Positions 16,616 to 26,172 are shown, counted from the stretch's first letter. The stretch is DNA of 64,000 nucleotides from Tunturibacter empetritectus (GCF_040358985.1 NZ_CP132932.1:3038001-3102000); one strand, 5' to 3'. Made by a program: numbers and translations. The notes: generated by a model not told the origin, from the sequence alone.

Positions 16616-19297
16616 TTACCGAATCGCCGCATCCACTTCACTGATCCAATTCGCCGACTTCAGAATCTCACGCGGCTTCGACCCATCCGCAGGCCCCACC
16701 AGACCATCGTTGTACATCATGTCGATCAGGTGAGCGGCCCGTCCATAACCGATCCGAAGCCTGCGCTGCAGCAGGGAAGTGCTCGCCTTCCCAAACTCAA
16801 ACACCAGCCGAACCGCATCGTCATACAGCTCGTCGTTATTGTCCCCATCGACGCCGCCATCGCCATCCTTGCCGGTACCGGTATCTTCCTTCGGTCCTTC
16901 CAGGAAGCCATGCACATACTCAGCCTCGCCCTGCGCCTTCCAGAACTCAGTCACAGCCGAGATCTCTTTCTCCGTCACAAACGGCGCATGCACCCGCTGC
17001 ACCCGGCTGGTCCCCGGCGGCAGATACAGCATATCGCCGCGCCCCAACAAACTCTCCGCGCCATTCGAATCGATGATCGTCCGCGAGTCCACCTTCGTCG
17101 CCAACCGGAAGCTCATACGAGTCGGCACATTCGCCTTGATCAATCCCGTAATCACATCCACCGAAGGCCGTTGCGTCGCCAGCACAAGATGAATGCCCAC
17201 CGCGCGCGCCATCTGCGCCAGCCGCGTAATCGACTCCTCGACATTCGCCCGATCCAGCATCATCAAGTCAGCCAACTCATCAATGATGATGATGATGTAA
17301 GGCAGCGGCTCCTGGTTCACATCCTCAAACAAGTACTCGCTGCCATGGTCGAACAGCTTGTTGAACTGATCGATATTCCTCACATGATTCGCAGCCAGCA
17401 GCTTCAGCCTTCGTTCCATCTCACGCACAGCATTCCGCAGTGCATTCGCCGCCAGCTTCGCCTCCGTGATGATCGGCGTAAACAGATGCGGGATTCCCTC
17501 ATACATCCCAAGCTCCACCCGCTTCGGGTCCACAAGTATCATGCGAACCTGCTCCGGAGTCGACTTGAACAGCACACTCATGATCATCGCGTTGATCGCA
17601 ACCGATTTACCCGAGCCAGTCGAACCCGCAATCAGAACGTGCGGCATACTCGCCAGATCCGCAGTGACGATGCGCCCGTTGATGTCCTTGCCAAGTGCAA
17701 TCGCCAGCCTGCTCTTACTCTGCGCAAAGCTCTCACACTCGACCACATCCCTCAGCCAGATCGTCTCCCGCTCATGGTTCGGCACCTGAATCCCAACCGT
17801 GCTCTTGCCCGGCATCCGCTCAATCAAGATCGACTCAGCCGCCATCGCCAGGCAAAGATCATCTGCCAGCCCCGTGATCCGGGCGACCTTCACGCCAGCC
17901 TCCGGCTTGAACTCGAACGTCGTCACCACAGGCCCGGGATTGATCTGGGTCACCTGCCCATCGACGCCAAACTCAGCTGACTTCTCCACCAGTACGCGCG
18001 CCTCTTCACGCAGCGCATCCTCGCGAACCACAGCATGCTCTTCACTCCGATAAAGCAGCGACGAAGGCGGAAGCTTATACCCCCGCACACTCTTCGGCAC
18101 AATCGTCACAGGTTTGATATCCGCATCCGCACGTTTACCGAACGAGATGCCATCCGGCAGCGTATGCGACTGCTGCGATGCCGGAGCGCCCGGAGCAGCA
18201 TACGAAGCTCGCGGCTCTTCCATCACCTTCTTCGGCGCACGTGTTGGAGCCGCAGCCTTCATCGAAGCCGGCTCACGCCACTCCTCAGCACCGCCAAACT
18301 CTCTAAAATTCGACTCATCATCCAGCCCATGCACCGGGGCCGCAGCCTTCGCCAGCACCTCAGCAAACGGCGCAACCGCCGCAGCCGCTGTGCCAAACGC
18401 CGTCACCGGAGGAGCATCCACCAGAGTCCGCGGCATCGCCTCGAAGATCGAAGAATGATGGCCACCCGCAACAACCTCCTCAGGCACAATCGAGATAGGC
18501 TGCACCTTCTTCTTCTTACTTAACCAGCCGAACAAACCACCCAGCAGTGTCGTTGGTTCCGGCTCAGGCTCTAGCCTTCTACGCTCTGCCGCCTCCGCAA
18601 GCTCACGAGCACGCCGCGCCCTCGCATCAGCCTGCTCCCGCTTGCTTCCATAGCCTTCCTCAAGATCAACCTCGGCGCCAGCACGACGACTTCGCCGCTG
18701 CGACCACCACTCCCACAGCCGCTGCAAGAATCCAAACCGGATCGTCGCCCACTCACGCGCCGTATTAAAGGTAAACGTCGTCGCCAGATACAGCGACACC
18801 GCCACCATCAGCGACAGCACAATGGCCGCGCCCGGCAAATTCAAATAGTGCACCAGCAGATCCGTCAGCAGTCGCCCCGTCGTCCCCTCGATAGGCAGCG
18901 AACCACGCCACATCATCTCCCCCGGCAACAAAGCAATCGCCGCCGGCCCAAACACCACCCACATCCCCAGCCCAATCATCTTTGCCAGCGGAGACCCAGC
19001 CGGCCGCGAACGCATCCAGCAGATTCCAAGCCGTCCCAACACCAGCGGCAAAAAGAACGCAGCCACCCCAATCAGCTGCAGCATCGCATCCGCGAGATAA
19101 GCCCCAACCATCCCCGTCCAATTATGCGCCGGCCGCCCCTTCACGTACTGTCCCACCGTATCGAACGACGGATCGGTCGGCGTGTAACTCGCCAGCGCCA
19201 GCATCAGCAGGCCCGCGCTCACCAGTACGACCATCCCAAGAATCTCATTCAGGCGGCGGTTGCGCGTCGGGGTCGAAACAAGTCTCAGAGTTTTCAT
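16616..19297 (-). CDS. ftsK: DNA translocase FtsK/SpoIIIE family
   Basis: The 893-residue protein has four N-terminal membrane helices (about 20-40, 65-95, 105-125 and 155-175), a Pro/Ala/Glu-rich linker (200-395), and a motor domain with Walker A GSTGSGKS (558-565), Walker B YIIIIIDELADLMM and the sensor LATQRPSVDVITGLIKANVP. The C-terminal winged-helix gamma domain (about 820-885; QRRLRIGYGRAAHLIDMM) reads polar KOPS-like sequences in homologues. It pumps chromosomal DNA at the septum during division. GAAGG lies 7 bp before the ATG. It is convergent with the DUF2339/3999 pair and divergent from the helical-bundle gene. Confidence 0.95.
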   Translation of the reverse strand: MKTLRLVSTPTRNRRLNEILGMVVLVSAGLLMLALASYTPTDPSFDTVGQYVKGRPAHNWTGMVGAYLADAMLQLIGVAAFFLPLVLGRLGICWMRSRPAGSPLAKMIGLGMWVVFGPAAIALLPGEMMWRGSLPIEGTTGRLLTDLLVHYLNLPGAAIVLSLMVAVSLYLATTFTFNTAREWATIRFGFLQRLWEWWSQRRSRRAGAEVDLEEGYGSKREQADARARRARELAEAAERRRLEPEPEPTTLLGGLFGWLSKKKKVQPISIVPEEVVAGGHHSSIFEAMPRTLVDAPPVTAFGTAAAAVAPFAEVLAKAAAPVHGLDDESNFREFGGAEEWREPASMKAAAPTRAPKKVMEEPRASYAAPGAPASQQSHTLPDGISFGKRADADIKPVTIVPKSVRGYKLPPSSLLYRSEEHAVVREDALREEARVLVEKSAEFGVDGQVTQINPGPVVTTFEFKPEAGVKVARITGLADDLCLAMAAESILIERMPGKSTVGIQVPNHERETIWLRDVVECESFAQSKSRLAIALGKDINGRIVTADLASMPHVLIAGSTGSGKSVAINAMIMSVLFKSTPEQVRMILVDPKRVELGMYEGIPHLFTPIITEAKLAANALRNAVREMERRLKLLAANHVRNIDQFNKLFDHGSEYLFEDVNQEPLPYIIIIIDELADLMMLDRANVEESITRLAQMARAVGIHLVLATQRPSVDVITGLIKANVPTRMSFRLATKVDSRTIIDSNGAESLLGRGDMLYLPPGTSRVQRVHAPFVTEKEISAVTEFWKAQGEAEYVHGFLEGPKEDTGTGKDGDGGVDGDNNDELYDDAVRLVFEFGKASTSLLQRRLRIGYGRAAHLIDMMYNDGLVGPADGSKPREILKSANWISEVDAAIR

Positions 19298-19510
19298 TGG
19301 GGAGCCTTCATGTGAGGGGGACGCGCGGGCCCATTCGTCACGGTGCGCACAACCTCACGCCGTCCGATCCAAACCGAGCCCGCAAATCACCAGAGCACCT
19401 TCGATTATCCCAGACCCTTCCCTCCCCCCTGCACAAATGTCGAAAAACCTCACTTCGGGGTACCCACATACAAACCCACGGGCACTCTCCGCATCTACTC
19501 TTTCATATTC

Positions 19511-19611
19511 ACCGCCGAGCCAAATTTCACTCGGCGGTCCTTAGAACCGGTTGGCAGGGGAGCGGGATTTTCGCGATTTCTCCTGCTTGCCGTCGGCAGA
19601 GGAGAATCGCG
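19511..19611 (+). promoter_or_regulatory. Two hairpins in the leader before the helical-bundle gene
   Basis: The 372-bp gap 19298-19669 has no gene. It holds a perfect 9-bp stem ACCGCCGAG/CTCGGCGGT (19511-19519 with 19530-19538, loop 10) and, 33 bp on, a longer imperfect inverted repeat (19572-19586 with 19597-19611) built on GCGATTTCTCCTGC and GCAGAGGAGAATCGC. Neither has a T-run. They could be a structured 5' leader of the downstream gene or transcription-limiting hairpins between divergent genes. Confidence 0.4.
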
Positions 19612-19669
19612 CACAGCCGACGGACCCTGCTCCAACCGGACCCACACTTTACCCAGGATTGAGGTCATC

Positions 19670-20134
19670 ATGCCAACAGATACAGGTAAGCAGAACGAAA
19701 TGCAGCGCGCTCTAAATTCCCTCATCAGCACCCTTCTCGACAGCCAGAAAGGCTTTGCCGACATCGGCGAACATCTGAAAGACGACACCCTGAAGCGCTA
19801 CTTCCTCGCCGAATCTCTCAAGCGCGCCAGCTTCCGCGGCGACCTAGAAGAGATCCTCCACCAGAATGGCGTACACGACATCAAAGAGTCCGGCACGACC
19901 GCCGGCGCTATCCACCGCGTATGGGGAGACCTGAAAGCGAAGCTAGGCGGCGGAGACCACACTCTTCTCGAGACTGCCGAACAAGGTGAAGACGAGGCCA
20001 AGAAGGCCTACGCAGACGCCCTCAACCAGGATCTTCCGCTTCCCGTTCGCCAGCTCGTCGCAGAGCAACAGGCCCACGTCATCACCTCCCACGACTACGT
20101 GAAGAGCCACCGCGACGCACTCGTATCCAAATAG
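19670..20134 (+). CDS. PA2169/DUF2383 family four-helix-bundle protein
   Basis: The open frame extends upstream, but the coding pattern begins at ATG 19670, giving 154 residues. The sequence is helical, with ALNSLISTLLDSQKGFADI, FLAESLKRASFRGDLEEIL and AVHRVWGDLKAKLG-like segments characteristic of the PA2169 family (ferritin-like bundles, DUF2383). Such proteins are often stress-induced; a direct function is not established. It is a single-gene transcript, ending in a strong intrinsic terminator and preceded by a hairpin-rich leader. Confidence 0.82.
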   Translation: MPTDTGKQNEMQRALNSLISTLLDSQKGFADIGEHLKDDTLKRYFLAESLKRASFRGDLEEILHQNGVHDIKESGTTAGAIHRVWGDLKAKLGGGDHTLLETAEQGEDEAKKAYADALNQDLPLPVRQLVAEQQAHVITSHDYVKSHRDALVSK

Positions 20135-20167
20135 TCAGAAGTAACCAAGGGCGTACCAATTCGACGA

Positions 20168-20204
20168 CGGGCAGCGAGTTTGACCTCGCTGCCCGATTTT
20201 TTTT
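20168..20204 (+). terminator. Intrinsic terminator after the helical-bundle gene
   Basis: CGGGCAGCGAG (20168-20178) and CTCGCTGCCCG (20185-20195) form an 11-bp stem around TTTGAC, followed by A and eight T residues, 33 bp after the stop. This is a textbook rho-independent terminator. Confidence 0.92.
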
Positions 20205-20243
20205 GTTAGCGTGAAGCATGCGAAAACAAGGAAGTGATTCAGT

Positions 20244-20600
20244 ATGATCGGACGCATTCTTCTCGCCGCAATCTTCCTCATCTCTGGTGTCCTTCACTTT
20301 CTCGCTCCAGGCGTCTACCTCCGCATCATGCCGCCTTACCTCCCTGCACACACACTCCTCGTCCACATCAGCGGCGCAGCAGAGCTACTCGGCGCCATCG
20401 GCCTGCTAATCCCCACCACGCGCCAAGCTGCGGCCTGGGGTCTGGTCCTTCTGCTGATCGCCGTTCTGCCGGCCAACATCTACATGGCAACGTCACATCT
20501 GCGCCTGCCCGGCATCATGGGACAAAGCTGGGCGCAGTGGCTGCGCGTCCCCCTGCAGATCCCACTTATCTACTGGGCCTGGCTCTACACCCACCGATAA
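20244..20600 (+). CDS. DoxX-like small membrane protein
   Basis: The 118-residue protein has four hydrophobic helices (about 3-22, 45-62, 67-86 and 100-115) and the start MIGRILLAAIFLISGVLHFL, typical of DoxX/MauE-like membrane proteins. The GAAELLGAIGL-type motif of the second helix (here SGAAELLGAIGLLIP) is present. The family has been linked to redox or oxidase partners in other bacteria, but no partner is adjacent. AGGAAG precedes the ATG by about 9 bp. Convergent with uppP, with 13 bp between stops. Confidence 0.75.
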   Translation: MIGRILLAAIFLISGVLHFLAPGVYLRIMPPYLPAHTLLVHISGAAELLGAIGLLIPTTRQAAAWGLVLLLIAVLPANIYMATSHLRLPGIMGQSWAQWLRVPLQIPLIYWAWLYTHR

Positions 20601-20613
20601 CTAACTGCGCAAT

Positions 20614-21498
20614 CTAGTACCCCGCGTGATACAGCCCAAACACCACCACCGAGGCCACCAGGCAATAGATCCCAAACAGATACCAGCGTCCCTCCTCCAG
20701 CCAGCTGCTCAACCACCTCAAAGCCAACAGTCCTGCCAGAAACGCAAACACCGCACCCAGCAACCCCATCACCACGCTTCCGTGCAGATCAATCGGCACA
20801 CCCGCCGCCGTCGCCTCATGGGATGCCTTCACCAGCCGCATCACCTCGCGCCCAACCGCCGGAGGTGTCAGCACCACGGCCAGCGCAAAGCTGAACCGCT
20901 CAGCCCGCTCCTTGCTCGCACCTGCCAACATTCCCGTCGAGATCGTAGCGCCGGACCGCGAAAATCCGCGGAACGGCAGACACAGTCCCTGAATCGCGCC
21001 GATCCAACCCGCCTGCCGCATCGTCACGCTGTCGCCATAGACTTGCTCATGCGCGCCCATGCGCCGCTTCTCCATCAGCCCCGCAAGCAGAATCAACAGA
21101 CCGGCAGCGAACAACGCAGGAGCAATCAGATCCAGCCGCCCAAACAGCAGCTCAATCTCACCCTTCGAAGCCCCTTTGAACGCTGTCTTCTCGATCAGCT
21201 TGATGATCACTTCGCCAATCACAGCCGTCAGCAGTGAAGCCCATACGACCCGGATCAAAAATCGTTTGAACGCATCGCCGCTGGAAAAATAGGTCTTCTT
21301 CCACTGATTCCAGAAGTAGACAATCACGGCGAACATTGTGCCTGTATGCAGCATCACCAGCAGCAGCGTCATCTGCGGCGTCGTCGGGTCCAGCCCCAAC
21401 AGCTTTTCGGCGACTACAACGTGAGCGGAACTTGAGACAGGCAACAGCTCAGCAAGACCCTGCACAATGGCAAGGATGATGACATGAAGAATCGACAT
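20614..21498 (-). CDS. uppP: Undecaprenyl-diphosphatase (UppP/BacA)
   Basis: The 294-residue membrane protein contains both catalytic signatures: the (E/Q)-rich motif with ELLPVSSSAH (residues 17-26) and the Pro-Ser-Arg-Ser motif as LPFRGFSRSGAT near 180. It removes a phosphate from undecaprenyl diphosphate, recycling the lipid carrier for peptidoglycan and surface glycans, and confers bacitracin tolerance in homologues. About eight membrane helices are evident and the length is normal. AGGATAG lies just before the ATG. A palindromic repeat pair separates it from the next minus-strand gene upstream. Confidence 0.93.
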   Translation of the reverse strand: MSILHVIILAIVQGLAELLPVSSSAHVVVAEKLLGLDPTTPQMTLLLVMLHTGTMFAVIVYFWNQWKKTYFSSGDAFKRFLIRVVWASLLTAVIGEVIIKLIEKTAFKGASKGEIELLFGRLDLIAPALFAAGLLILLAGLMEKRRMGAHEQVYGDSVTMRQAGWIGAIQGLCLPFRGFSRSGATISTGMLAGASKERAERFSFALAVVLTPPAVGREVMRLVKASHEATAAGVPIDLHGSVVMGLLGAVFAFLAGLLALRWLSSWLEEGRWYLFGIYCLVASVVVFGLYHAGY

Positions 21499-21543
21499 GC
21501 TTCTATCCTAAAGCGTCCGTATGTGTAATCGGTAAACAAGATA

Positions 21544-21722
21544 TGTCCTGCCGGACGGGCGCCCTACGCGGGCGCCGGTCACTTCGTGACGTGTATACCG
21601 CTTCGCATGGCGCTCCCGATGGTCGCGAATTATGATTATCCCGACCAACGGGAGGACCACGCGAAGCTCTAAAAAGGCGTGCGAACGCCCGCCCCACGCG
21701 TAGTGGGCCCGTCCGGCAGGAC
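21544..21722. repeat. Intergenic palindromic element, copy 2 (inverted pair)
   Basis: Two half-copies face each other: the left one (21544-21600) is in minus orientation with stem GGCGCCC-TACGC-GGGCGCC, the right one (about 21686-21722) in plus orientation with stem CCCAC-GCGTA-GTGGG but without the GTCAC hairpin. Between them, CTCCCGATGGTCG and CGACCAACGGGAG are inverted with one mismatch. The pair fills the gap between the uppP start and the next gene's stop, ending 7 bp from that stop. Confidence 0.9.
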
Positions 21723-21729
21723 ATTGCCC

Positions 21730-22761
21730 CTAATCCCGATCACTCCCATAGATCGCAATCCCCTGCGAAACTCGAAACGCAATACTAGCCCCCCGCGCCG
21801 CAAACTCCGACTTCGGATACCGTGCCTTCAAATCCATCGCCAGCGCCTGCGTCCTCTTCGCCGCCTCCTCCGACCGCTTCTTATCCTCCTGCACCAGGTA
21901 CATCGTCACCACCACGCCCTGCCGATACACCGCGTTGTAAAGCGCCTCCGCGGCCTTAGGCCCATCCCCATACTGCTGCGCATATTTCACATACAGCCCA
22001 GTCTCCATCTCCGGACACTTCGGCAACCCTTGCCAGTCCCCGCACATCTTGTTGTCCAGCAGATCGAACGCAGCCCGCGCCGCAAACTCACTCCCCGGAT
22101 ACGTCTTCATCACTTTCTTTAGCTCGCCCTCGTAGATCTGAGGCCGCAAATAAGCCTCCTGCTCTTTAGCACTCGGCAGCGTACTGATATCGACCTTATC
22201 CAGTTGCCAGCGAATATCCGCCGCCCTCCACGCCGCCTCAGCCGCCAGCGGCGAATCCGGAAAATACTCTGCCACGCGCTTATAAAGCAGATGAGCCTCT
22301 CCCGCCGCACCCTTAGGCGCATGCGGCCGCTCCGCCTCATCCTCAAAGTTCGCCGCCGACCCAAACAGAATCACATCCCCACCAGCCGTCGCCGGCCCCA
22401 GAATTCCCTTATCCCGAATCCACCCCGAAGCCGGAGTCACATTAGCGTCCTCGCCAAACTCAGGCTTATTGCGATCGTCCTCATTCGCATCATCGTTGAT
22501 ATCGGTATTCGCAAACACCTTCACCCAGGGCCCACTCCGCTCAACAATTTGCACCTCATGTCCCGGCGTAACCAGCGAGATCTTCTGCGCATCCGCATCC
22601 GACGCCACATACACATTCGCATCATGCAGCACCGTCGCAATGGCCGTCCTGTCGTAGTCCTTTCCCTTCTTCTGCCCCATCGCAGCGACGCTCGCTACCA
22701 GCAGCACCGCCCCAACACCCATCGCCGCATTCCGCATAGAAAAAATCCGCATAGACCTCAT
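21730..22761 (-). CDS. Exported protein with SH3-like and TPR-type repeats
   Basis: The 343-residue protein has a signal sequence (about 1-30; AAMGVGAVLLVASVAAMG), a region like bacterial SH3 domains (about 45-115; VLHDANVYVASDADAQKISLVTPGHEV is the start, split here by my reading), and then helical repeats of tetratricopeptide type: LLYKRVAEYFPDSPLAAEAA, VMKTYPGSEFAARAAFDLL and LKARYPKSEFAARGA. Such proteins act as periplasmic scaffolds; partner unknown. The SH3 assignment is by pattern only. It is separated from uppP by a palindromic repeat pair. Confidence 0.7.
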   Translation of the reverse strand: MRSMRIFSMRNAAMGVGAVLLVASVAAMGQKKGKDYDRTAIATVLHDANVYVASDADAQKISLVTPGHEVQIVERSGPWVKVFANTDINDDANEDDRNKPEFGEDANVTPASGWIRDKGILGPATAGGDVILFGSAANFEDEAERPHAPKGAAGEAHLLYKRVAEYFPDSPLAAEAAWRAADIRWQLDKVDISTLPSAKEQEAYLRPQIYEGELKKVMKTYPGSEFAARAAFDLLDNKMCGDWQGLPKCPEMETGLYVKYAQQYGDGPKAAEALYNAVYRQGVVVTMYLVQEDKKRSEEAAKRTQALAMDLKARYPKSEFAARGASIAFRVSQGIAIYGSDRD

Positions 22762-22951
22762 TTAGACGCCGCCACAATCCGCGCGGCAGCAAAGATAGCG
22801 TCCAGTCTAAACTTTCGCTCCTCAACGAAACGAACCAATATCATCCACGACTCCCCATATGACTCCTCAGACTTCCGCCACTATCTCTAAGCGCATCAAA
22901 TCCATAGACTAGAGAAAGACCCTGCGGCAAGATAAAAACGCACAAAATCGC

Positions 22952-24139
22952 ATGATGACCCTGCAAACAGAAGACTATTCGAGCCTCAAGCGGAAGTTGA
23001 TCCTCCGCGACTCCCTGACCTTTTTCAGTCTGCTGCTCGTCACCATCGTGCTGTTCCTCATGACGTTCTTCCTCTTTCGCTCCTTCACCTCCCACCGCGA
23101 AGAGCTTGCCCAGCGCTGGTCCGCCCGAGGCCAGGCCGCCATCAACGCTGGTCACCCCGACCAGGCCATCGTCGCCCTCCGCACCGCCCTCTCCTACGCC
23201 CCCGGCCAGCGCTCCTATGAGCTTCTCCTCGCCCAGGCCCTCGGCGACGCCGGCCACACCGAGGAGTCTTTCAACTACTTCCTCGGCCTCTGGGAGACCC
23301 AACCCGGCGACGGCTTCATCAACCTAAGCCTCGCCCGCCTCGCCGCAAAGAAGAACGATGTGCAGGCCGCGATCAACTACTACCGCGCCTCCATCTACGG
23401 CACATGGGAGGGAGATGGAACTCTTCGCCGCCGCGAGGTTCGCCTCGAGCTCTCGCAGTACCTCATCGCGCATCAAGACCTCAGCATCGCCCGCACCGAA
23501 CTCCTCATCGCCGGTGGCAACGCACCCGAAGACATTCCCCTCTCTCTCACCCTTGCGCAGCTTCTCGAGCAGGCCCAGGCTCCTCGCGACGCCTTGACCT
23601 ACTACCGCAAAGTTCTCGCGCACGAGCCAAAAAACCAGCTCGCCCTCCAATCCGCTGCCCGCCTCGAATACGACTCCGGCCACTTCGACGAAGCCCACCG
23701 GCTCATGGAGCAGTCCATACACCAGCAGGAAGCCTCCGCAGCCACGCACGAGACAATCACGCCCAGCGACAAAGAGATGCTCGAAGACTCCGCGCGCATC
23801 CTCGAGCTCGCTCCCCTCAAAAAACTCCCGAACAACGAACGCGTAACCCGCATCCTCGAAGCTCGCACCCTGGCAAAGAAGCGCTTTGACGCCTGCAGCA
23901 CACAACTCCCCGTCGCCAGTGGCATGTCTTCTCCGCTTCAGGATCTCGCCGCAAAATGGTTGACCCAAGACGCAACCAGCAACCGCGCCGCTCTCCTCAA
24001 CGATCCCACCCAGCAGGACGCCACCATGCAGCTCGTCTTCGACACCGAGACCCAGACCAGCAAGATCTGCGGCCCTCCCACAGGCGACGACGCCCTCCTC
24101 CTGCAGCTCGCCAAGTTTCCCAAAGCGATGGAGCCCTAA
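22952..24139 (+). CDS. Membrane-anchored TPR protein
   Basis: The 395-residue protein has one N-terminal membrane helix (about 22-46; LTFFSLLLVTIVLFLMTFFL) and tetratricopeptide repeats beginning with WSARGQAAINAGHPDQAIVA, then LLAQALGDAGHTEESFNYFL, LARLAAKKNDVQAAINYY and ALTYYRKVLAHEPKNQLAL. The C-terminal 130 residues lack obvious repeats. It probably scaffolds a membrane complex. Its stop codon is 6 bp before the start of the ClC channel gene, which suggests coupled translation and perhaps a shared role. Confidence 0.75.
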   Translation: MMTLQTEDYSSLKRKLILRDSLTFFSLLLVTIVLFLMTFFLFRSFTSHREELAQRWSARGQAAINAGHPDQAIVALRTALSYAPGQRSYELLLAQALGDAGHTEESFNYFLGLWETQPGDGFINLSLARLAAKKNDVQAAINYYRASIYGTWEGDGTLRRREVRLELSQYLIAHQDLSIARTELLIAGGNAPEDIPLSLTLAQLLEQAQAPRDALTYYRKVLAHEPKNQLALQSAARLEYDSGHFDEAHRLMEQSIHQQEASAATHETITPSDKEMLEDSARILELAPLKKLPNNERVTRILEARTLAKKRFDACSTQLPVASGMSSPLQDLAAKWLTQDATSNRAALLNDPTQQDATMQLVFDTETQTSKICGPPTGDDALLLQLAKFPKAMEP

Positions 24140-24145
24140 GCCAGA

Positions 24146-25939
24146 ATGAAAGATCAAACAGCAATGGCGGAGACGGAGCCAGTCGCACCGAGTACACCGA
24201 GTACTCTGCGCGACGACATGATCGCCCGCATCGCCCCCGGCCGCGAAGAGCGCGTCTTTCTTCTCCTCTCCATCTTCATCGGCGTCGTCTCCGGCCTTCT
24301 CGTCGTCTCCTTCCGCATGGCGATCGAGTGGCTCAGCGTCCTCCTCCTCGGCTCCTCGCCAAACCCGCACCAGCCGCGCCTGCTCTACATTCCCGCCGCG
24401 GCAGGCCTAGTCATCGCCGTCCTCACCCGCTACGTCTTCCCCAAGGTCCGCGGCAGCGGAATCAACCAGACCAAAGCCGCCCTCTACATCAGCAACGGCT
24501 ACATCTCCTTCCGCACCGTCATCGGAAAATTTCTTCTCTCCGCACTCGCCATCGGCAGCGGCCACTCCCTCGGCCCCGAAGACCCATCCCTCCAGATCGG
24601 CGCCGGAGTAGCCTCCCTCATCAGCCGCCGCTTCGGCATGTCGAAGGAAAAACTCCGCATCTTCGCTCCCATCGGAGCCGCCGCAGGCCTCGCCGCAGCC
24701 TTCAACGCACCCATCTCCGCCATCCTCTTCGTCATTGAAGAGGTCATCGGCCAGTGGAGCGCCGCCGTCCTCGGCTCCATCGTCCTCTCCGCAATCGCCA
24801 GCGTTGTCGTCGCCCGCTCCTTCTGGGGAGCGCAGCCGATGTTCCGCATCCCGGTCATCGACCTACGCGACTCCCGCGAGCTCCTAGCCTACGCCGCACT
24901 CGGAGTCACCGGCGGTTTTGCCTCTCTCGTCTTCGCAAAAGCCCTCAGCTACCTCCGCCCAAAACTCCGTAGCCAACCCCAGTGGTCGCAACTCCTCCAA
25001 CCCGCCGCCGCGGGCCTTCTCGTAGGAGCCATCGGCTACTTCGGCCTCGTCCAGGTCATGGGCGCTGGCTACCAGGCCATCGACCAGGCCATGCACGCGC
25101 AGTTCGCCTGGAAGATGCTCCTCCTCCTCGCCCTCTTCAAGATCATCGCCACCACGCTCTCCTTCTCCAGCGGCACCCCCGGTGGAATGTTCGCGCCCAC
25201 CCTCTTCATCGGAGCCATGCTCGGCGCCGCCGTAGGCACCTTCGAAAAAATCTACTTCCCCCACCTCACCGGCTCCATCGGCTCCTACGCGCTGGTCGGC
25301 ATGGGCGTCCTCTTCGCCGCCTTCCTCCGCGCCCCGCTCACATCCGTCTTCATGGTGCTCGAGGTCAGCGGCAACTACTCCATCGTCCTGCCCGTCATCC
25401 TCTCCAACACCATCGCCTACCTCATCTCCCGCGTCCTCCAGCCCGTCCCCATCCTCGAGCAGTTCACCCACCAGGACGGCCTCGACCTCCCCTCCATGGA
25501 AGAACTCCGCGAAGAGAGCAACCTCCACCTCGAAGACGCCATGCAGCCCGTCACCGTCCCCGTCCTGCAAGGCAGCGAAACCATCCCCGACACTCTCCGA
25601 TCCCTAACCCAATACGAAGATTTAAAATCCATCCCAGTCTTCCTCATCCACTGCAGCGACGGCCTCTGGTACGCCGCCAGAAGAGAAGAGCTCGAAGCCC
25701 TAACTGCAAATCAGCCAGAAGGTCAAAACGCAAGCGTACCTTCGCACCCAGCCGCAACACTAGCCGAGCATCTAGGTCCCGAGCGCACACCGATTCTGTT
25801 TCCGGATCAGCCCCTCTCCAGTGCCCTCCCGCACTTCCAGCGCTGGCCTCTGCTCCCCATCACCAACCGAGCCATGCGAGGCTCCCTGGAAGGCGTAGTC
25901 TCCCTTCATGACGTCCTGGCCCGCTACCAAAAACACTAA
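24146..25939 (+). CDS. ClC-family chloride channel/transporter with CBS domain
   Basis: The 597-residue protein has the ClC core with the three anion-pathway motifs in modified form: GSGIN (usually GSGIP), GPEDPSLQIG (usually GxEGP; the gating Glu is kept) and GGMFAP (usually GxFxP). About ten or more hydrophobic helices cover residues 40-440. The cytoplasmic C-terminus (about 460-595) ends in ITNRAMRGSLEGVVSLHDVL, consistent with CBS domains. It moves Cl- or a related anion, by channel or H+-antiport mechanism; the sequence alone does not decide. It follows the TPR gene by 6 bp. Confidence 0.9.
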   Translation: MKDQTAMAETEPVAPSTPSTLRDDMIARIAPGREERVFLLLSIFIGVVSGLLVVSFRMAIEWLSVLLLGSSPNPHQPRLLYIPAAAGLVIAVLTRYVFPKVRGSGINQTKAALYISNGYISFRTVIGKFLLSALAIGSGHSLGPEDPSLQIGAGVASLISRRFGMSKEKLRIFAPIGAAAGLAAAFNAPISAILFVIEEVIGQWSAAVLGSIVLSAIASVVVARSFWGAQPMFRIPVIDLRDSRELLAYAALGVTGGFASLVFAKALSYLRPKLRSQPQWSQLLQPAAAGLLVGAIGYFGLVQVMGAGYQAIDQAMHAQFAWKMLLLLALFKIIATTLSFSSGTPGGMFAPTLFIGAMLGAAVGTFEKIYFPHLTGSIGSYALVGMGVLFAAFLRAPLTSVFMVLEVSGNYSIVLPVILSNTIAYLISRVLQPVPILEQFTHQDGLDLPSMEELREESNLHLEDAMQPVTVPVLQGSETIPDTLRSLTQYEDLKSIPVFLIHCSDGLWYAARREELEALTANQPEGQNASVPSHPAATLAEHLGPERTPILFPDQPLSSALPHFQRWPLLPITNRAMRGSLEGVVSLHDVLARYQKH

Positions 25940-25981
25940 ACAGACGAGCTGTTTCGTTTCTCTTAACCAAGATAAAGGACT

Positions 25982-26040
25982 CGTCATTTCGACCGAAGCG
26001 GCCCACGGTTTCATCGTGGGCCGCGTAGTGAAGAAACCCC
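25982..26040. repeat. Dispersed TCATTTCGACCGAAG-type element with long hairpin
   Basis: The element starts with GTCATTTCGACCGAA, forms a perfect 10-bp stem GCGGCCCACG/CGTGGGCCGC (25998-26007 with 26015-26024, loop GTTTCAT), and ends with GTAGTGAAGAAACCCC. Related copies lie at 31688 and 43927 with different stem sequences. The rest of 25940-26172 holds no gene that I can support. Confidence 0.7.
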
Positions 26041-26172
26041 CGCATTTGTCTCTGCCGCTGCTTGTTCTACCTACCCAGCCACAGATGATTGGGTGCCCCA
26101 TTCATCGCGTCTTTGTCGTATGCGATGAGTGGGAATGTACAAATCTCCAGCCAGTCTTTGTGTTCCTACCCG

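Noticed and set aside
23324..24370. Long minus-strand ORF opposite the TPR gene
   Set aside because: Asp/Glu/Gly-rich shadow with no family features; the plus-strand TPR pattern is clear.
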